DNA of 64,000 nucleotides from Rhizobium sp. Q54 (GTDB lineage: Bacteria; Pseudomonadota; Alphaproteobacteria; UBA2966; CAIVPW01), in NCBI GenBank assembly GCA_945904955.1, contig CAMDPO010000003.1:41391-105390 (forward strand). Direction: 5' to 3'. Shown here in pieces: positions 45,427 through 55,376 of the stretch (positions within the stretch are counted from its first letter, which is position 1; the number at the start of each line of letters is the position of its first letter). Under the pieces are notes generated by a model, which was not told the DNA's origin, ran no database searches, and saw nothing but the letters and a program-made list of their open reading frames with translations. The position numbers were made by a program, and so were the translations under genes.

Positions 45427-46125
45427 ATGAGCGGGAAACCCAGCAACAAAGCCAGCCCGCGCCTGGCTATCGCGGTCCTGGCGTCCGGCCGCGGCTCCAA
45501 TCTGCAGGCACTCATCGACGCGTGCGCGGCGCCGGATTTCCCGGCGCGCATCGTCCTGGTGCTGTCAAACGTGCCCGGTGCCCAGGCTCTGACGCGGGCG
45601 GAACAGGCCGGCATCGCCACCGCAGTCATCAACCACAAGACGCTCGGCTCACGCGAGGCGTTCGACGCGGCGATGCGGGAGCGCCTAGAGGCTTCGGGCG
45701 CCGAGCTCGTCTGCCTGGCGGGCTTCATGCGTATCCTGACGCCGGGGTTCGTCGCGGCGTTCCATGATCGCCTCATCAACATCCACCCATCGCTACTGCC
45801 GGCGTTCCCCGGTCTGCACACACACGAGCGGGAGATCGCCGCGGGGGTGCGCTTCGCCGGGTGCACCGTGCACTATGTGCGCCCGGAAGTGGACGTCGGA
45901 CCGATTATCACCCAGGCGGCGGTGCCGATTCACGTCGGCGACACGGCCGAGACGCTGGCGGCCCGCGTCACGGAGACCGAGCACCGCATCTATCCGCAGG
46001 CGGTGCGCTGGATCGCCGAGGACCGTGTGCGCGTCGAGGGCGCCAAGGTCGTGATCGACGGCGCGACGTCCGCACCGGCGATCGCGATCAATCCTGAGCC
46101 GACCCCGCGCGGTAGCGCGGACTAA
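45427..46125 (+). CDS. purN: Phosphoribosylglycinamide formyltransferase
   Basis: 232 residues. Formyltransferase fold: [19 protein letters not shown] at the start, [13 protein letters not shown], the catalytic [20 protein letters not shown] (Asn and His), and [20 protein letters not shown] with the third catalytic residue, Asp. Transfers the formyl group of 10-formyl-THF to GAR in purine synthesis. The ATG at 45427 starts the conserved domain. purM, its usual partner, is not adjacent here. Tail to tail with ndk, four-base overlap. Confidence 0.96.
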   Translation: MSGKPSNKASPRLAIAVLASGRGSNLQALIDACAAPDFPARIVLVLSNVPGAQALTRAEQAGIATAVINHKTLGSREAFDAAMRERLEASGAELVCLAGFMRILTPGFVAAFHDRLINIHPSLLPAFPGLHTHEREIAAGVRFAGCTVHYVRPEVDVGPIITQAAVPIHVGDTAETLAARVTETEHRIYPQAVRWIAEDRVRVEGAKVVIDGATSAPAIAINPEPTPRGSAD

Positions 46126-46544
46126 CCGACGATATCGGTCTCGGCGAAGAAGTAGGCGATCTCACGCGCTGCTGACGTCGGCGAATCCGAGCCGTGCACG
46201 GAGTTGCGCTCCACGCTCTCGGCGAAATCCTTGCGGATGGTGCCGGGGTTGGCGTTGGCGGGATTCGTAGCGCCCATCGTCTCGCGGTTCTTGGCGATGG
46301 CGCCCTCGCCTTCCAGCACCTGCAGCACGACTGGACCCGAGGTCATGAACGTGCAGAGCGAGTCGAAGAACGGACGCGCCTTGTGCTCGGCGTAGAAGCC
46401 TTCCGCTTCGGCGCGGGTCAGACGGGCGCGACGCTGGGCGACGATACGCAGGCCGGCGGCCTCAAGGCGCTGGTTGACCGAACCGGTCAGGTTGCGCGCC
46501 GTCGCGTCGGGCTTGATGATCGAAAAGGTGCGCTCGTGCGCCAT
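46122..46544 (-). CDS. ndk: Nucleoside diphosphate kinase
   Basis: 140 residues, the bacterial length. Starts [20 protein letters not shown]; the phospho-histidine site is [19 protein letters not shown], with [19 protein letters not shown] before it. Balances nucleoside triphosphate pools by phosphate transfer between NTPs and NDPs. It is downstream of holC on the same strand, with 66 bases between. Confidence 0.97.
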   Translation of the reverse strand: MAHERTFSIIKPDATARNLTGSVNQRLEAAGLRIVAQRRARLTRAEAEGFYAEHKARPFFDSLCTFMTSGPVVLQVLEGEGAIAKNRETMGATNPANANPGTIRKDFAESVERNSVHGSDSPTSAAREIAYFFAETDIVG

Positions 46545-46610
46545 GGTCGCCTCCCATTTCTAAAGTGCGCGGCTTATCGCGCGGCGTGGATGGCCGGGTC
46601 AACCCCCGGA

Positions 46611-47063
46611 TTAGGCCTTCTTCTCCCAGCCGCCGGAGTCGGTCTGTTGCCAGTAGGTGAGCGCGTGGCCGCCGGCCTGGAGGGTGCGCCAGCGGGCACG
46701 GGCCGCCTCAACCGCCTCGGCGTCGTTGCCGTCGAACATGTCGAGGACGCGGGCGAAGGCGCCGACGTCTTCGGCAGTCATGCCATCGACCAGCACCAGC
46801 ATGGTGGCAGCGTTCGGGTTCTCGGCGGCGTCTGCGGTGACGTAGATGGGCTGCTGGGCGGGGCTGCCGTCGGCCTTGCTGCCGTGCGGCAGGAACGAGT
46901 CGGCGTCGTAGGTCCACAGCGCGGCGTTGAGCGCTTCGACGCGATCGTCGGAACCGGCGCGCAGGAGAACGCGCAGGCCGCGCTCCAGCGCCTTCTCGAG
47001 AAGCTTCGGCAGCGCGCGATCGAGGCCGACGCGCTGCAGGTGATAGAAGGAGACCTCGGTCAT
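46611..47063 (-). CDS. holC: DNA polymerase III subunit chi
   Basis: 150 residues from the ATG at 47063 (MTEVSFYHLQRVGLDRALPK). HolC pattern: LLEKALERGLRVLLRAGSDD, VEALNAALWTYDADSFLPHG and QQPIYVTADAAENPNAATML. Chi links the clamp loader to single-stranded-DNA-binding protein. A start at 47075 adds four residues. It follows pepA by 42 bases on the same strand, an arrangement common in alphaproteobacteria. Confidence 0.93.
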   Translation of the reverse strand: MTEVSFYHLQRVGLDRALPKLLEKALERGLRVLLRAGSDDRVEALNAALWTYDADSFLPHGSKADGSPAQQPIYVTADAAENPNAATMLVLVDGMTAEDVGAFARVLDMFDGNDAEAVEAARARWRTLQAGGHALTYWQQTDSGGWEKKA

Positions 47064-47105
47064 AGGCGGACTCACCCTTCCACGGGCCCAGGGTGAGGAG
47101 TCGTC

Positions 47106-48617
47106 TTACTTCTCTTCGTAGTGGTCGGCGACGAGGCGATTTAAGAGTCGCACGCCGTAGCCGGTGGCGCCTTTGGGCACGGTCGGGTTGTCCTTGTGCA
47201 GCCAGGCGGTGCCGGCGATGTCGAGGTGCGCCCATGCCGTCTCGCCGACGAAGCGCTGCAGGAACTGCGCGCCGATGATCGAGCCGGCCTTGCCGCCGGT
47301 GCCGATGTTCTTCATGTCGGCGATGTCGGAGTCGATGTCCTTGTCGTAGTCGTCGCCGAGCGGCATGCGCCACAGCTTCTCACCCTCGGTGTCGCCGGCG
47401 GCGACGAGGCGGGTGGCGAGCTCGTCGTTGTTGGAGAACAGGCCGGCCTGGTTGTGGCCGAGGGCGACGATGATGGCGCCGGTCAGCGTGGCGAGATCCA
47501 CCATGAACACGGGCTTGAAGCGCTCCTTGGCGTACCAAAGGACATCGGCGAGCACGAGGCGGCCTTCGGCGTCGGTGTTGAGCACTTCGATGGTCTGGCC
47601 GGACATCGAGGTGACGACGTCACCGGGGCGCTGGGCGTTGGCGGACGGCATGTTCTCGACCAGGCCGACGACGCCGACTGCGTTGACGCGCGCCTTGCGT
47701 GCGGCGAGCGCGCGCATCGTGCCGATCACGGCGGCCGATCCGGCCATGTCGAACTTCATTTCCTCCATGCCGGAGGCGGGCTTCAGCGACAGACCACCGG
47801 AGTCGAAGGTGACGCCCTTGCCGATGAAGGCGACCGGTGCGGCGCCGGCCTTGCCGCCGTTCCACTGCATGACGACGACGTACGGCTCGTGGGTCGAGCC
47901 TTGGGCGACGCCGATGAGCGAGCCCATGCCGAGCTTCTGCAGCTTGGCGAGGTTGAGCACCTCGACCTTGATGCCGAGCTTGGTGAGAGTCTCCGCCTGG
48001 TCGGCGAGCGACTTCGGGAACAGCACGTTGGGCGGCTCGGTGACGAGATCGCGCGCGAACGAGACGCTGTCGGCGAGCTTGTCGAGGATGGCGAAGCGCT
48101 TCTGGGCGGCGACGTTGGCCTCGCAGAGCACCGTGAGCTGCTTGAGGCTCGGCTTCTTGTCCGGCTTCTCCTTGGTGCGGTAGCGATCGAAGCGGTAGCT
48201 GCCGAGACGCGCGCCGAAGCCGACACGCGCCGACAGCTTGTCCTCATCGATCTTGAATCCCTTGGTCGCGTCGAGAGCGATGGCGACCTTGGTGTCGCCG
48301 GTTGCCGACACGCGACGCGCGACGTTGGCACCAAGCACTTCGGCGGCGCGGGTGTCGAAGTCCTCCGGCTTGCCGAGGCCAACCAGGATGAGGCGCGAGA
48401 GGCGCGTGCCGGTGGGCGCGAGAATCTCGACGGACTGGCCCTTGTCGCCTTCGAAGCGGCCGGCGGCCTTGATAGCCCGGCGCACGGCGCCCTTGCTCTT
48501 CTTATCCACGGAGCTGCCCAAGGGACCAAGAGTTGCGCCGAGCTTGCCGCCCTTCGCCACACCGAGCGCCAGAGCGCCTTCGGACGGAATCGTCGTGCCG
48601 GCAAACGAGACCTTCAT
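47106..48617 (-). CDS. pepA: Leucyl aminopeptidase (M17)
   Basis: 503 residues. M17 catalytic motifs: VAFIGKGVTFDSGGLSLKP, MKFDMAGSAAVIGTMRALA, and the signature EVLNTDAEGRLVLADVLWYA with metal ligands. Two-metal cytosolic enzyme releasing N-terminal residues; in some bacteria PepA also binds DNA. N-terminal regulatory macro-like domain about 1-170. Divergent from nothing close: the 3' neighbour is holC, the 5' neighbour an oxidoreductase gene on the same strand. Confidence 0.96.
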   Translation of the reverse strand: MKVSFAGTTIPSEGALALGVAKGGKLGATLGPLGSSVDKKSKGAVRRAIKAAGRFEGDKGQSVEILAPTGTRLSRLILVGLGKPEDFDTRAAEVLGANVARRVSATGDTKVAIALDATKGFKIDEDKLSARVGFGARLGSYRFDRYRTKEKPDKKPSLKQLTVLCEANVAAQKRFAILDKLADSVSFARDLVTEPPNVLFPKSLADQAETLTKLGIKVEVLNLAKLQKLGMGSLIGVAQGSTHEPYVVVMQWNGGKAGAAPVAFIGKGVTFDSGGLSLKPASGMEEMKFDMAGSAAVIGTMRALAARKARVNAVGVVGLVENMPSANAQRPGDVVTSMSGQTIEVLNTDAEGRLVLADVLWYAKERFKPVFMVDLATLTGAIIVALGHNQAGLFSNNDELATRLVAAGDTEGEKLWRMPLGDDYDKDIDSDIADMKNIGTGGKAGSIIGAQFLQRFVGETAWAHLDIAGTAWLHKDNPTVPKGATGYGVRLLNRLVADHYEEK

Positions 48618-48693
48618 GGATGCTCCTCAGCAATGGAATGGCCGCCGCGGGGACCACCGCGGGCGGCGCATGTTAGTGGGTTGGCCGGCCGCC

Positions 48694-49572
48694 TCAAAAC
48701 CAGCCGCGCGCGACTTTCTCGCGCACGCCGGCCTCGAAGGCGCGCGGGTGAACACCGAGAAGCGTCTGCATCGGCGCGACGGCGAAGCGCTTGTCCTCGG
48801 TGCCGCGGCGAAGCTCGGCGGCGGTGAAGGGAACTTTGAGGCCGATCGCGGCGGCGAGCCCCGCGGCGGCCGACAGAAACGACAGCGGCACCGCCACGAT
48901 CCAGGCGCGGCGGCCGAGCGCGGCGGCGGTGGCGCGCACGAAGTCGCGGTACTGCATCGGTTCGGGTCCGACGATCTCGATGTCGAGCGGCAAGGCACGC
49001 GACGGAGTCACGGCGGCGGCGAACGCGGCCACGAGGTCTTCGAAGTAGATCGGCTGCACGGTATGGCGGCCACCCCCAGGCAGAGGCACCAGCAAGGGCA
49101 GCGCACGCGGCCAGCGCCGCATGAAGCGCAGCAGGCGCCCGACGTTGCGATCGTCGGGAGCGCCGAAGATCATCGACGGATGCAGCATGACGCCGTGGCC
49201 ACCGGCGGCGACCCAGGCGCGGAAGGCGGCCTCGCCGCGACGCACGCCGTCGGCGGCGGGATCGGGCAGCGCGGTGGAACGGCGCACAGATCCGGTCAGC
49301 ACCACCCAGCGGCACTGGGGCGGCAGAGCGGCAAGCAGGGGCTCGGTCAGGCCGGCGTGGGCAAGGCTGACGACGCACTCGGCGTCGGCGAGCGCGGGGG
49401 TGATCGTGTCACGCTGGAGGATATCGGCTTGGCGCCGGGTGGCACACGTGTCGATGGCCTCCAGCCGGTCGAGCTTGCGGGACACCGCGACTACAGCGTG
49501 ACCGTCCTGGCACAGGCGCGAGACGAGGTAGCGCCCGGTCTTGCCGGTGGCGCCGAGCACGGCTATGCGCAC
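48694..49572 (-). CDS. NAD(P)-binding oxidoreductase, NDUFA9-like SDR
   Basis: 292 residues. Rossmann nucleotide-binding start RIAVLGATGKTGRYLVSRL (GxxGxxG form), followed by SRKLDRLEAID (likely NADP-binding Arg), ADAECVVSLAH and WVVLTGS. Later VMLHPSMIFGAPDDRNVGRL and TVQPIYFEDLVAAFAAAV match the atypical SDR/NDUFA9-like group that often lacks the Tyr-x3-Lys dyad; I see none here. Probable binding or epimerase-like role, substrate unknown. Divergent from lptF. Confidence 0.85.
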   Translation of the reverse strand: MRIAVLGATGKTGRYLVSRLCQDGHAVVAVSRKLDRLEAIDTCATRRQADILQRDTITPALADAECVVSLAHAGLTEPLLAALPPQCRWVVLTGSVRRSTALPDPAADGVRRGEAAFRAWVAAGGHGVMLHPSMIFGAPDDRNVGRLLRFMRRWPRALPLLVPLPGGGRHTVQPIYFEDLVAAFAAAVTPSRALPLDIEIVGPEPMQYRDFVRATAAALGRRAWIVAVPLSFLSAAAGLAAAIGLKVPFTAAELRRGTEDKRFAVAPMQTLLGVHPRAFEAGVREKVARGWF

Positions 49573-49670
49573 GCGCGGCCCCCTCGCCTACCCTGCCCGT
49601 TCGTCTTGCGCCGCAATTGGCCCCACACTTGGCAGATTCCCTCGCGCTCCGACCTGCGTATACTGGCCCG

Positions 49671-50798
49671 GTGAACCACGTCTCGCGCTACATCCTGCGC
49701 CAGCTGGTCGGGCCGCTCGTGTTCACCACCGTCGCCCTGGCGGCGGTGGTATGGCTGACCCAGAGCCTGACGTTCGTCGACATGATCATCAACCGCGGCC
49801 TGTCGGGGACCAGCTTCCTATACCTGCTGCTGCTGCTGACGCCGGGGTTCCTGCTGCTGATCCTGCCGATCGCGCTGTTCGCGACCATCGTCTACACCTA
49901 CCACCGCCTCACCTACGACAGCGAGATAGTGGTGATGCGGGCCGCCGGGTTCAGCCCGAACGCGCTCGCCGTGCCGGCGCTGGCGCTGGCCGGCATCGTC
50001 ACGCTGATCGGCTTCCTCATCTCGCTGTACCTGATGCCGCTCGGCTTCCGCACCTTCAAGGACCTGCAGTTCGTCCTGCGCAGCAACCAGGCCGCGGTGC
50101 TCCTGCAGGACGGCGAGTTCAACGCCATCACCAAGGGCGTCACGGCGTTCATCCGGGAGCGCGGACCCAACGGCGAGCTGCGCGGCATCCTGGTGCACGA
50201 CCGGCGCGACCCCGAGGTGGCGGTGACGCTCATGGCGGAGCACGGGCTGCTGTTGATGGGCGAGAACGGCGTGCCGCGCTTCGTGCTGTTCGAAGGCAAT
50301 CGCCAGGAGCTGCGCTTGAAGGAGCAGCAGGTCACGCTGATGACCTTCGAGCGCAACGCGCTCGATCTCGATGTGCTCGGCGAGACGCCCGGCACCCGCT
50401 GGCGCGAGCCCGCCGAGCGTTTCCTGCCGACGCTGTTGTGGCCCGAGGACACGCGCAACGACCGCGCCTACGCCAAAGAGCTGCGCGCCGAGGGCCACAA
50501 TCGCCTGGTGGCGCCCTTGTACGCGCTGGTCCTGGCGGCGATCGCCATTGCCGCGCTGTTGTCCGGCGAGTTCAATCGGCGGGGCGAATGGGGCCGTATC
50601 ATCCTGGCCTCGGTGGCGGCCGTGCTCATCGAGGCGATGGGGCTCGGCCTGCACTCGATCATCGTGCGGCGGCCGGAGCTGACGCCGTTCCTGTACGTGA
50701 TGCCGATCGTCGCAATGTTTGCCGCGCTGTTCGTCCTGCGCGTGCGCCGCTGGCCGCAGTCGTACTTGCGCTGGCCGCGCCGGTTGAGGTCAGCCTGA
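49671..50798 (+). CDS. lptF: LPS export ABC transporter permease LptF
   Basis: 375 residues from the GTG at 49671 (NHVSRYILRQLVGPLVFTTV). YjgP/YjgQ-type permease with membrane helices near 10-35, 50-75, 95-115 and three at the C-terminus (about 270-370), and a periplasmic beta-jellyroll in between (AITKGVTAFIRERGPNGELR, GILVHDRRDPE). With LptG and LptB it lifts LPS from the inner membrane. First gene of lptF-lptG-lptD-surA-pdxA-rsmA. It overlaps lptG by one base. Confidence 0.95.
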   Translation: MNHVSRYILRQLVGPLVFTTVALAAVVWLTQSLTFVDMIINRGLSGTSFLYLLLLLTPGFLLLILPIALFATIVYTYHRLTYDSEIVVMRAAGFSPNALAVPALALAGIVTLIGFLISLYLMPLGFRTFKDLQFVLRSNQAAVLLQDGEFNAITKGVTAFIRERGPNGELRGILVHDRRDPEVAVTLMAEHGLLLMGENGVPRFVLFEGNRQELRLKEQQVTLMTFERNALDLDVLGETPGTRWREPAERFLPTLLWPEDTRNDRAYAKELRAEGHNRLVAPLYALVLAAIAIAALLSGEFNRRGEWGRIILASVAAVLIEAMGLGLHSIIVRRPELTPFLYVMPIVAMFAALFVLRVRRWPQSYLRWPRRLRSA

Positions 50799-51892
50799 TG
50801 CGGATGTCATACACGCTGACGCTCTACTTCGGGCGCCAGTTCCTGCTCGGCATGGGCATCGTGCTGGCGGTGCTGGCGTCGGTCGCCTTCCTGTTCGAGC
50901 TCGCCGAGCTGATGCGCCGCGCGGCTAATCGCGAGGAGATGGACGCGGTTCTCGTGTTCCAGATGGCCCTGCTGCGCGTGCCGCTGCTCACCCAGAAGAT
51001 CTTGCCGATCGCCGCGCTGTTCGGCTCGATGCTGGCGTTCTACTGGCTGACGCGTAGCCAGCAGCTGGTGGTGGCGCGCGGCGCCGGCGTGTCGGTGTGG
51101 CAGTTCATCATGCCGGCGCTGCTGCTCGCCGGCGGCGTCGGCATCTTTTCGATCACCGTGTTCGATCCGTTCGCTTCGGCAGCGGCGGCGCGCTTCGAGC
51201 AGCTCGAGGCGCGCTACTTCCGCGGCCAGACGAGCTCGCTGGCGGTGTCGCAGAACGGCTTGTGGCTGCGCCAGGCGGGGCCGGACGGCCAGTCGGTGAT
51301 CCATTCCGAGCATGTCGGCCAGCAGGGCGAAGAACTCGGCGAGGTCACCATCTATTTCTACGAAGGCGCCGACCGTTTCGCCGGGCGAGTCGATGCCGAG
51401 ACGGCGGTACTGCGCGAGGGACACTGGGAGCTGTTCAACGTCCTGCTGTCCGGGCCAGACCGCGCGCCGCAGCACATCGAGCGCTACATCGTGCCAACCA
51501 CCCTGACGCTGGCGCGCATCCAGGACAGCTTCGCGCCGCCGGAGACACTGTCGTTCTGGGAGCTGCCCGCGTTCATCGACACGCTGCGCGAGGCCGGCTT
51601 CTCGGCCCTCAATCACCGCCTGCACTGGCATACGCTGCTGTCGTCGCCGCTGTTGCTGCTGGCGATGGTTCTGATCGCGGCGACATTCTCCCTGCGCCTG
51701 ACGCGCCACGGCTACGCGGGACTACTGATTGTCGGCGGCGTGTTCGTCGGACTCGTTCTGTACGTGGCGGGCGACATCGTGCTGGCGCTCGGCCTGGCCG
51801 GCAACGTGCCAGCGGCGCTCGCGGCGTGGACGCCTGCGGGAGTCTCCACCTTGCTGGGAGCGGCGACGCTGTTCCACCTCGAGGACGGCTAG
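50798..51892 (+). CDS. lptG: LPS export ABC transporter permease LptG
   Basis: 364 residues, start in the TGATG overlap with lptF. Same YjgP/YjgQ fold: TLTLYFGRQFLLGMGIVLAV, LLTQKILPIAALFGSMLAF, WLTRSQQLVVARGAGVSVWQ and C-terminal helices LLSSPLLLLAMVLIAATFSL, GLVLYVAGDIVLALGLAG. Periplasmic domain about 125-260. Works as a heterodimer with LptF. The readings that extend upstream of 50798 in this frame are antisense or shadow sequence over lptF. Confidence 0.95.
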   Translation: MRMSYTLTLYFGRQFLLGMGIVLAVLASVAFLFELAELMRRAANREEMDAVLVFQMALLRVPLLTQKILPIAALFGSMLAFYWLTRSQQLVVARGAGVSVWQFIMPALLLAGGVGIFSITVFDPFASAAAARFEQLEARYFRGQTSSLAVSQNGLWLRQAGPDGQSVIHSEHVGQQGEELGEVTIYFYEGADRFAGRVDAETAVLREGHWELFNVLLSGPDRAPQHIERYIVPTTLTLARIQDSFAPPETLSFWELPAFIDTLREAGFSALNHRLHWHTLLSSPLLLLAMVLIAATFSLRLTRHGYAGLLIVGGVFVGLVLYVAGDIVLALGLAGNVPAALAAWTPAGVSTLLGAATLFHLEDG

Positions 51893-51896
51893 ACCG

Positions 51897-54074
51897 ATGG
51901 GACGGGAGGAATCGCCCTGGCGCCGGTGGGCCGGGGAGTTGGCGTTTGCGTTGCTCTTGGCGGTGACGGCGGTGACGGCGGTGACGGCAGTCGCCGGGCC
52001 GGCATCGGCCCAGGTCGCCGAGCCGAGCCGGCCGGTGATGATCGCCGCCGACACCATCGTCCATGACCAGGCGACCGGCATCGTCACCGCCGCCGGCCAC
52101 GTCGAGGTAACCACCGACACGCAGACCCTGCTCGCCGACGAGATCGTCTGGGACCCGCGCAGCGACCGCGTGCGCGCCATCGGCAACGTCGCCGTGCTAC
52201 AGCCCGACGGCGAAGTGATCTTCGCTGACGAGACCGAGCTCACCAATCAGTTCCGCAGCGGCTTTGTGTCGGTCCTGCGCGTCCTGCTCGCCGACCAGAG
52301 CCGATTTGCCGCGACGGAAGGAACCCTCACCGACGGCAACCGTATCGAGATGCTGAACGCGGTGTTCACCGCGTGCGTCACCTGCGCCGGCGATCCCAAC
52401 CCGCCGGCGTGGCAGGTGAAGGCGTCGCGCGTCGTGCACGACAAGATTGCCCGCACGGTGCGTTACGAGCACGCACGGCTCGAGTTGTTCGGCGTGCCGG
52501 TGCTGTACACGCCCTACTTCTCGCACCCTGATCCGACGGTGAAGCGCCTGAGCGGCTTGTTGGCGCCGACGTACGGCACCAACAACCAGCTCGGCGCGAT
52601 GATCGAGACCCCCTACTACATCGCCCTGTCGCCGCACTACGACGCAACCATCACACCCCTGTTCACCAGCAAGGAGGGCACGGTGCTCAAGGGCGAGTAC
52701 CGGCAGGCGACCACGGACGGCCGCTTCGAGACACGCGGCAGCATCACGCAGCCGCGCGCGCGCGACGGCTTGGCCCTCGCCGAAGGCCGCGATACCCGCA
52801 GCCACATCGAGGCGGTGGGCAGGTTCGCCATCGACGACGTGTTCCGGTGGGGCTTCACGGGCGCGCGTGCCTCGGACGACACCTACCTGCGCCGCTATGA
52901 AATCTCCGACGAGAACGTCCTCGTCACCAACGCGTATGTCGAGGGCATCCAGGGCCGTAACTACGTCGCCGCCAACGCATGGGCGTTCCAGAGCCTGCGT
53001 GAGGACGATGACCCTGGTCAGTCGCCACTCGTGCTGCCGATGGTGGATTACGTGCTGTACGGGCCGCCGGGCATCTATGGCCAGTACCTGACCCTCGACG
53101 CCAACGCCCTGGCCCTGCAGCGCACCGAGGGAGCCGACGTGCTGCGCCTGAGCGCGGGGGGCACCTGGAAGGTGCCGTACACCTCGCCGCGCGGCGAGGT
53201 CTATCAGCTGAGCGCGCGGGTGCGCGCCGACGGCTACGCCGTGGACGGCGCCCGCATGGCCGGCGACCCCAACGAGCTGGTGGTGGACGGGCTCGAGGCG
53301 CGCCTGTTGCCGCGCGTCGCGCTCGACTGGCGCTACCCGCTCATCCGCGCCGGCGCTCGTTATGACTGGCTGATCGAGCCGATCTCCTCGTTCATCCTGG
53401 CGCCCTACGGCGGCAACCCGCGCCTGATCCCGAACGAGGATTCGCTGTCGTTCGAGTTCGACGACACCAACCTGTTCAGCCCGTCGCGCTTCCCCGGCCG
53501 CGACCGCTGGGAGGGTGGGCCGCGCATGAACTACGGCGTCAAGATCGGCACCTATTCGAGCACCACCGCCGCCTACGCCATGATCGGCCAGACCATCCGC
53601 GCCCGCGACGACACGTTCGCGCCTGGGAGTGGCCTGGAGAAGAGCCCGTCCGACTATGTCGGCCGCATCAGCGTGCAGTGGCCCAATGTGGACCTGCAGC
53701 AACGCTTTCGCATGGACCGCGAGTCGTTCTCCTTGCGGCGCAACGAGGTGGACCTCACTGTCGGTCCCGATGACGCCCAACTCTCGGCGGGGTATGTTTT
53801 CCTCAGCGAAGGGCTCGTGACCGACGAGCTGGGCGAACGTGAAGAGCTCAACCTGTCCGGCCGCTTCGGCATCGGCCGCGGCTGGGCCGTGACGGGTCGC
53901 TCGCGTCACGACCTGCGCGACGACGGTGGCCTGCGGTTGCTCGGCGTGGGCCTCGTCTACGAATGCGACTGCATGCGCGTGAGCCTCGAGGGCGTGCGCC
54001 ACTTGACCGGGGACCGCGACGTGCCGCCTTCGACTTCGATCTCGCTGCGCTTCAACCTGCGCCACCTTGGCTAG
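51897..54074 (+). CDS. lptD: LPS-assembly outer membrane protein LptD
   Basis: 725 residues. Signal peptide with a short tandem repeat (VTAVTAVTAV; three copies of a nine-base unit at about 51961-51990) and cleavage near SAQVAEP. The N-terminal OstA/LptA-like jellyroll covers about 45-150 (MIAADTIVHDQATGIVTAAG), then the OstA_C barrel: RTVRYEHARLELFGVPVLYT, YFSHPDPTVKRLSGLLAPTY, to the final strand ISLRFNLRH. Inserts LPS in the outer leaflet with LptE. It starts four bases after lptG. Confidence 0.95.
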   Translation: MGREESPWRRWAGELAFALLLAVTAVTAVTAVAGPASAQVAEPSRPVMIAADTIVHDQATGIVTAAGHVEVTTDTQTLLADEIVWDPRSDRVRAIGNVAVLQPDGEVIFADETELTNQFRSGFVSVLRVLLADQSRFAATEGTLTDGNRIEMLNAVFTACVTCAGDPNPPAWQVKASRVVHDKIARTVRYEHARLELFGVPVLYTPYFSHPDPTVKRLSGLLAPTYGTNNQLGAMIETPYYIALSPHYDATITPLFTSKEGTVLKGEYRQATTDGRFETRGSITQPRARDGLALAEGRDTRSHIEAVGRFAIDDVFRWGFTGARASDDTYLRRYEISDENVLVTNAYVEGIQGRNYVAANAWAFQSLREDDDPGQSPLVLPMVDYVLYGPPGIYGQYLTLDANALALQRTEGADVLRLSAGGTWKVPYTSPRGEVYQLSARVRADGYAVDGARMAGDPNELVVDGLEARLLPRVALDWRYPLIRAGARYDWLIEPISSFILAPYGGNPRLIPNEDSLSFEFDDTNLFSPSRFPGRDRWEGGPRMNYGVKIGTYSSTTAAYAMIGQTIRARDDTFAPGSGLEKSPSDYVGRISVQWPNVDLQQRFRMDRESFSLRRNEVDLTVGPDDAQLSAGYVFLSEGLVTDELGEREELNLSGRFGIGRGWAVTGRSRHDLRDDGGLRLLGVGLVYECDCMRVSLEGVRHLTGDRDVPPSTSISLRFNLRHLG

Positions 54075-54096
54075 AAGAACGGGAACCGTGTCGCCA

Positions 54097-55374
54097 ATGA
54101 AGGCTTTGCACCGAATCGCTAGTCTCGCTCTCTTCGCGTTGCTCGCGCTCACCACTTCGGGCGCGGTCGCCCAGGCGCCTGCACAACAAGGCATCGCGGC
54201 GGTGGTCAACGAGGACATCGTCACTTTGTTCGACCTCGACCAGCGCGTCGCCGTGGCAATCGGCAGCGCCGGCTTGCGCGACAGCGCCGAGCTGCGCGCT
54301 CGCCTACGGACGCAGGTGCTGCGCACGCTGATCGACGAGACCTTGCAGATCGCCGAGGCTCGGCGCCTCAACCTATCGATCACCGCCGCCAACATCGAGG
54401 ACGCCAAGCGCGTCATCGAGACGCGCAACAACATCGCGCGCGGCGGCCTCGCCAAATTCCTGTCCGACCAGGGACTGAACGAGCAGTCGGTGGTGCGGCA
54501 GATCCGCGCCGAGCTGTCCTGGAACCGCGTCGTCACCGTCGCGCTGGTGCCGCAGGTGAAGGTCTCCGAGCAGGAGATCGACGCCGAGGTCGCACGCCTC
54601 GCGCAAAGCAACGGCAAGTTCCGCTACCTCTTGTCGGAGATTTTCCTGCCGGCCGAGACCAACCAGCGCGACGCCGATTTGCGCGCCCAAGCGCAGCGCC
54701 TGGGCGACGACATTCGCGGCGGCGCGCAATTCGCGGCGGTGGCACGTCAGTTCTCGCGCGGCTCCTCGGCGTTCGCCGGCGGCGACATCGGGTGGGTCAT
54801 GGAGGAGCAGATGGCGCCGGAACTGGCGCTCGTCGTGCGGTCCCTCAACGTGGGCGCAGTGTCGATGCCCATCAACGCGGGCGGCGGCTATTACGTGTTG
54901 CAGGTGCGCGACAAGCGCCAGATCGGCGTGAGCGACGCGAACGACACCAGGCTGCACTTGAAGCAAATCGCGCTGCCGCTGCCGACCACCGCTCCTGCCG
55001 CCGAGGTCGCCCGCACCGAAGCGCGCGCCCAATCGATCGCCGGCACCGTGCGCGGCTGCGAGCAGATGGACAGCATGATCCGCGAGGTCGGCAACCCGCA
55101 GTCGGGCGACCTCGGTACCGTGCGCGTCGGCGACCTGCCGGAGCGTTTCCGCGGGGCCGTGGCGAACATCGAGATCGGCCGCGTCTCGGCGCAGGTGCGC
55201 TCCGACTTCGGCGTGCATGTATTCATGGTCTGCCAGCGCGACGTCGCCGCCGCCGAGATGCCGACGCGCGAGGAGGCTGCCCAGACGATCGGCCAGCAGC
55301 GCCTCGATGCGCTGGAGCGGCGCCTCATGCGCGACCTGCGCCGCAACGCCAATATCGACATCCGGGTCCGCTAG
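54097..55374 (+). CDS. surA: SurA-like periplasmic chaperone / peptidyl-prolyl isomerase
   Basis: 425 residues from the ATG at 54097; a GTG at 54088 is also possible. Signal peptide to about residue 26 (LALFALLALTTSGAVAQ). SurA N-domain QQGIAAVVNEDIVTLFDLDQ, TLIDETLQIAEARRL; a parvulin domain about 175-290 (SEIFLPAE, FAAVARQFSRGSSAFAGGDI, GWV); a second, degenerate parvulin-like part follows. Assists folding of outer-membrane barrel proteins such as LptD, whose gene is just upstream. Confidence 0.9.
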   Translation: MKALHRIASLALFALLALTTSGAVAQAPAQQGIAAVVNEDIVTLFDLDQRVAVAIGSAGLRDSAELRARLRTQVLRTLIDETLQIAEARRLNLSITAANIEDAKRVIETRNNIARGGLAKFLSDQGLNEQSVVRQIRAELSWNRVVTVALVPQVKVSEQEIDAEVARLAQSNGKFRYLLSEIFLPAETNQRDADLRAQAQRLGDDIRGGAQFAAVARQFSRGSSAFAGGDIGWVMEEQMAPELALVVRSLNVGAVSMPINAGGGYYVLQVRDKRQIGVSDANDTRLHLKQIALPLPTTAPAAEVARTEARAQSIAGTVRGCEQMDSMIREVGNPQSGDLGTVRVGDLPERFRGAVANIEIGRVSAQVRSDFGVHVFMVCQRDVAAAEMPTREEAAQTIGQQRLDALERRLMRDLRRNANIDIRVR

Positions 55375-55376
55375 GA

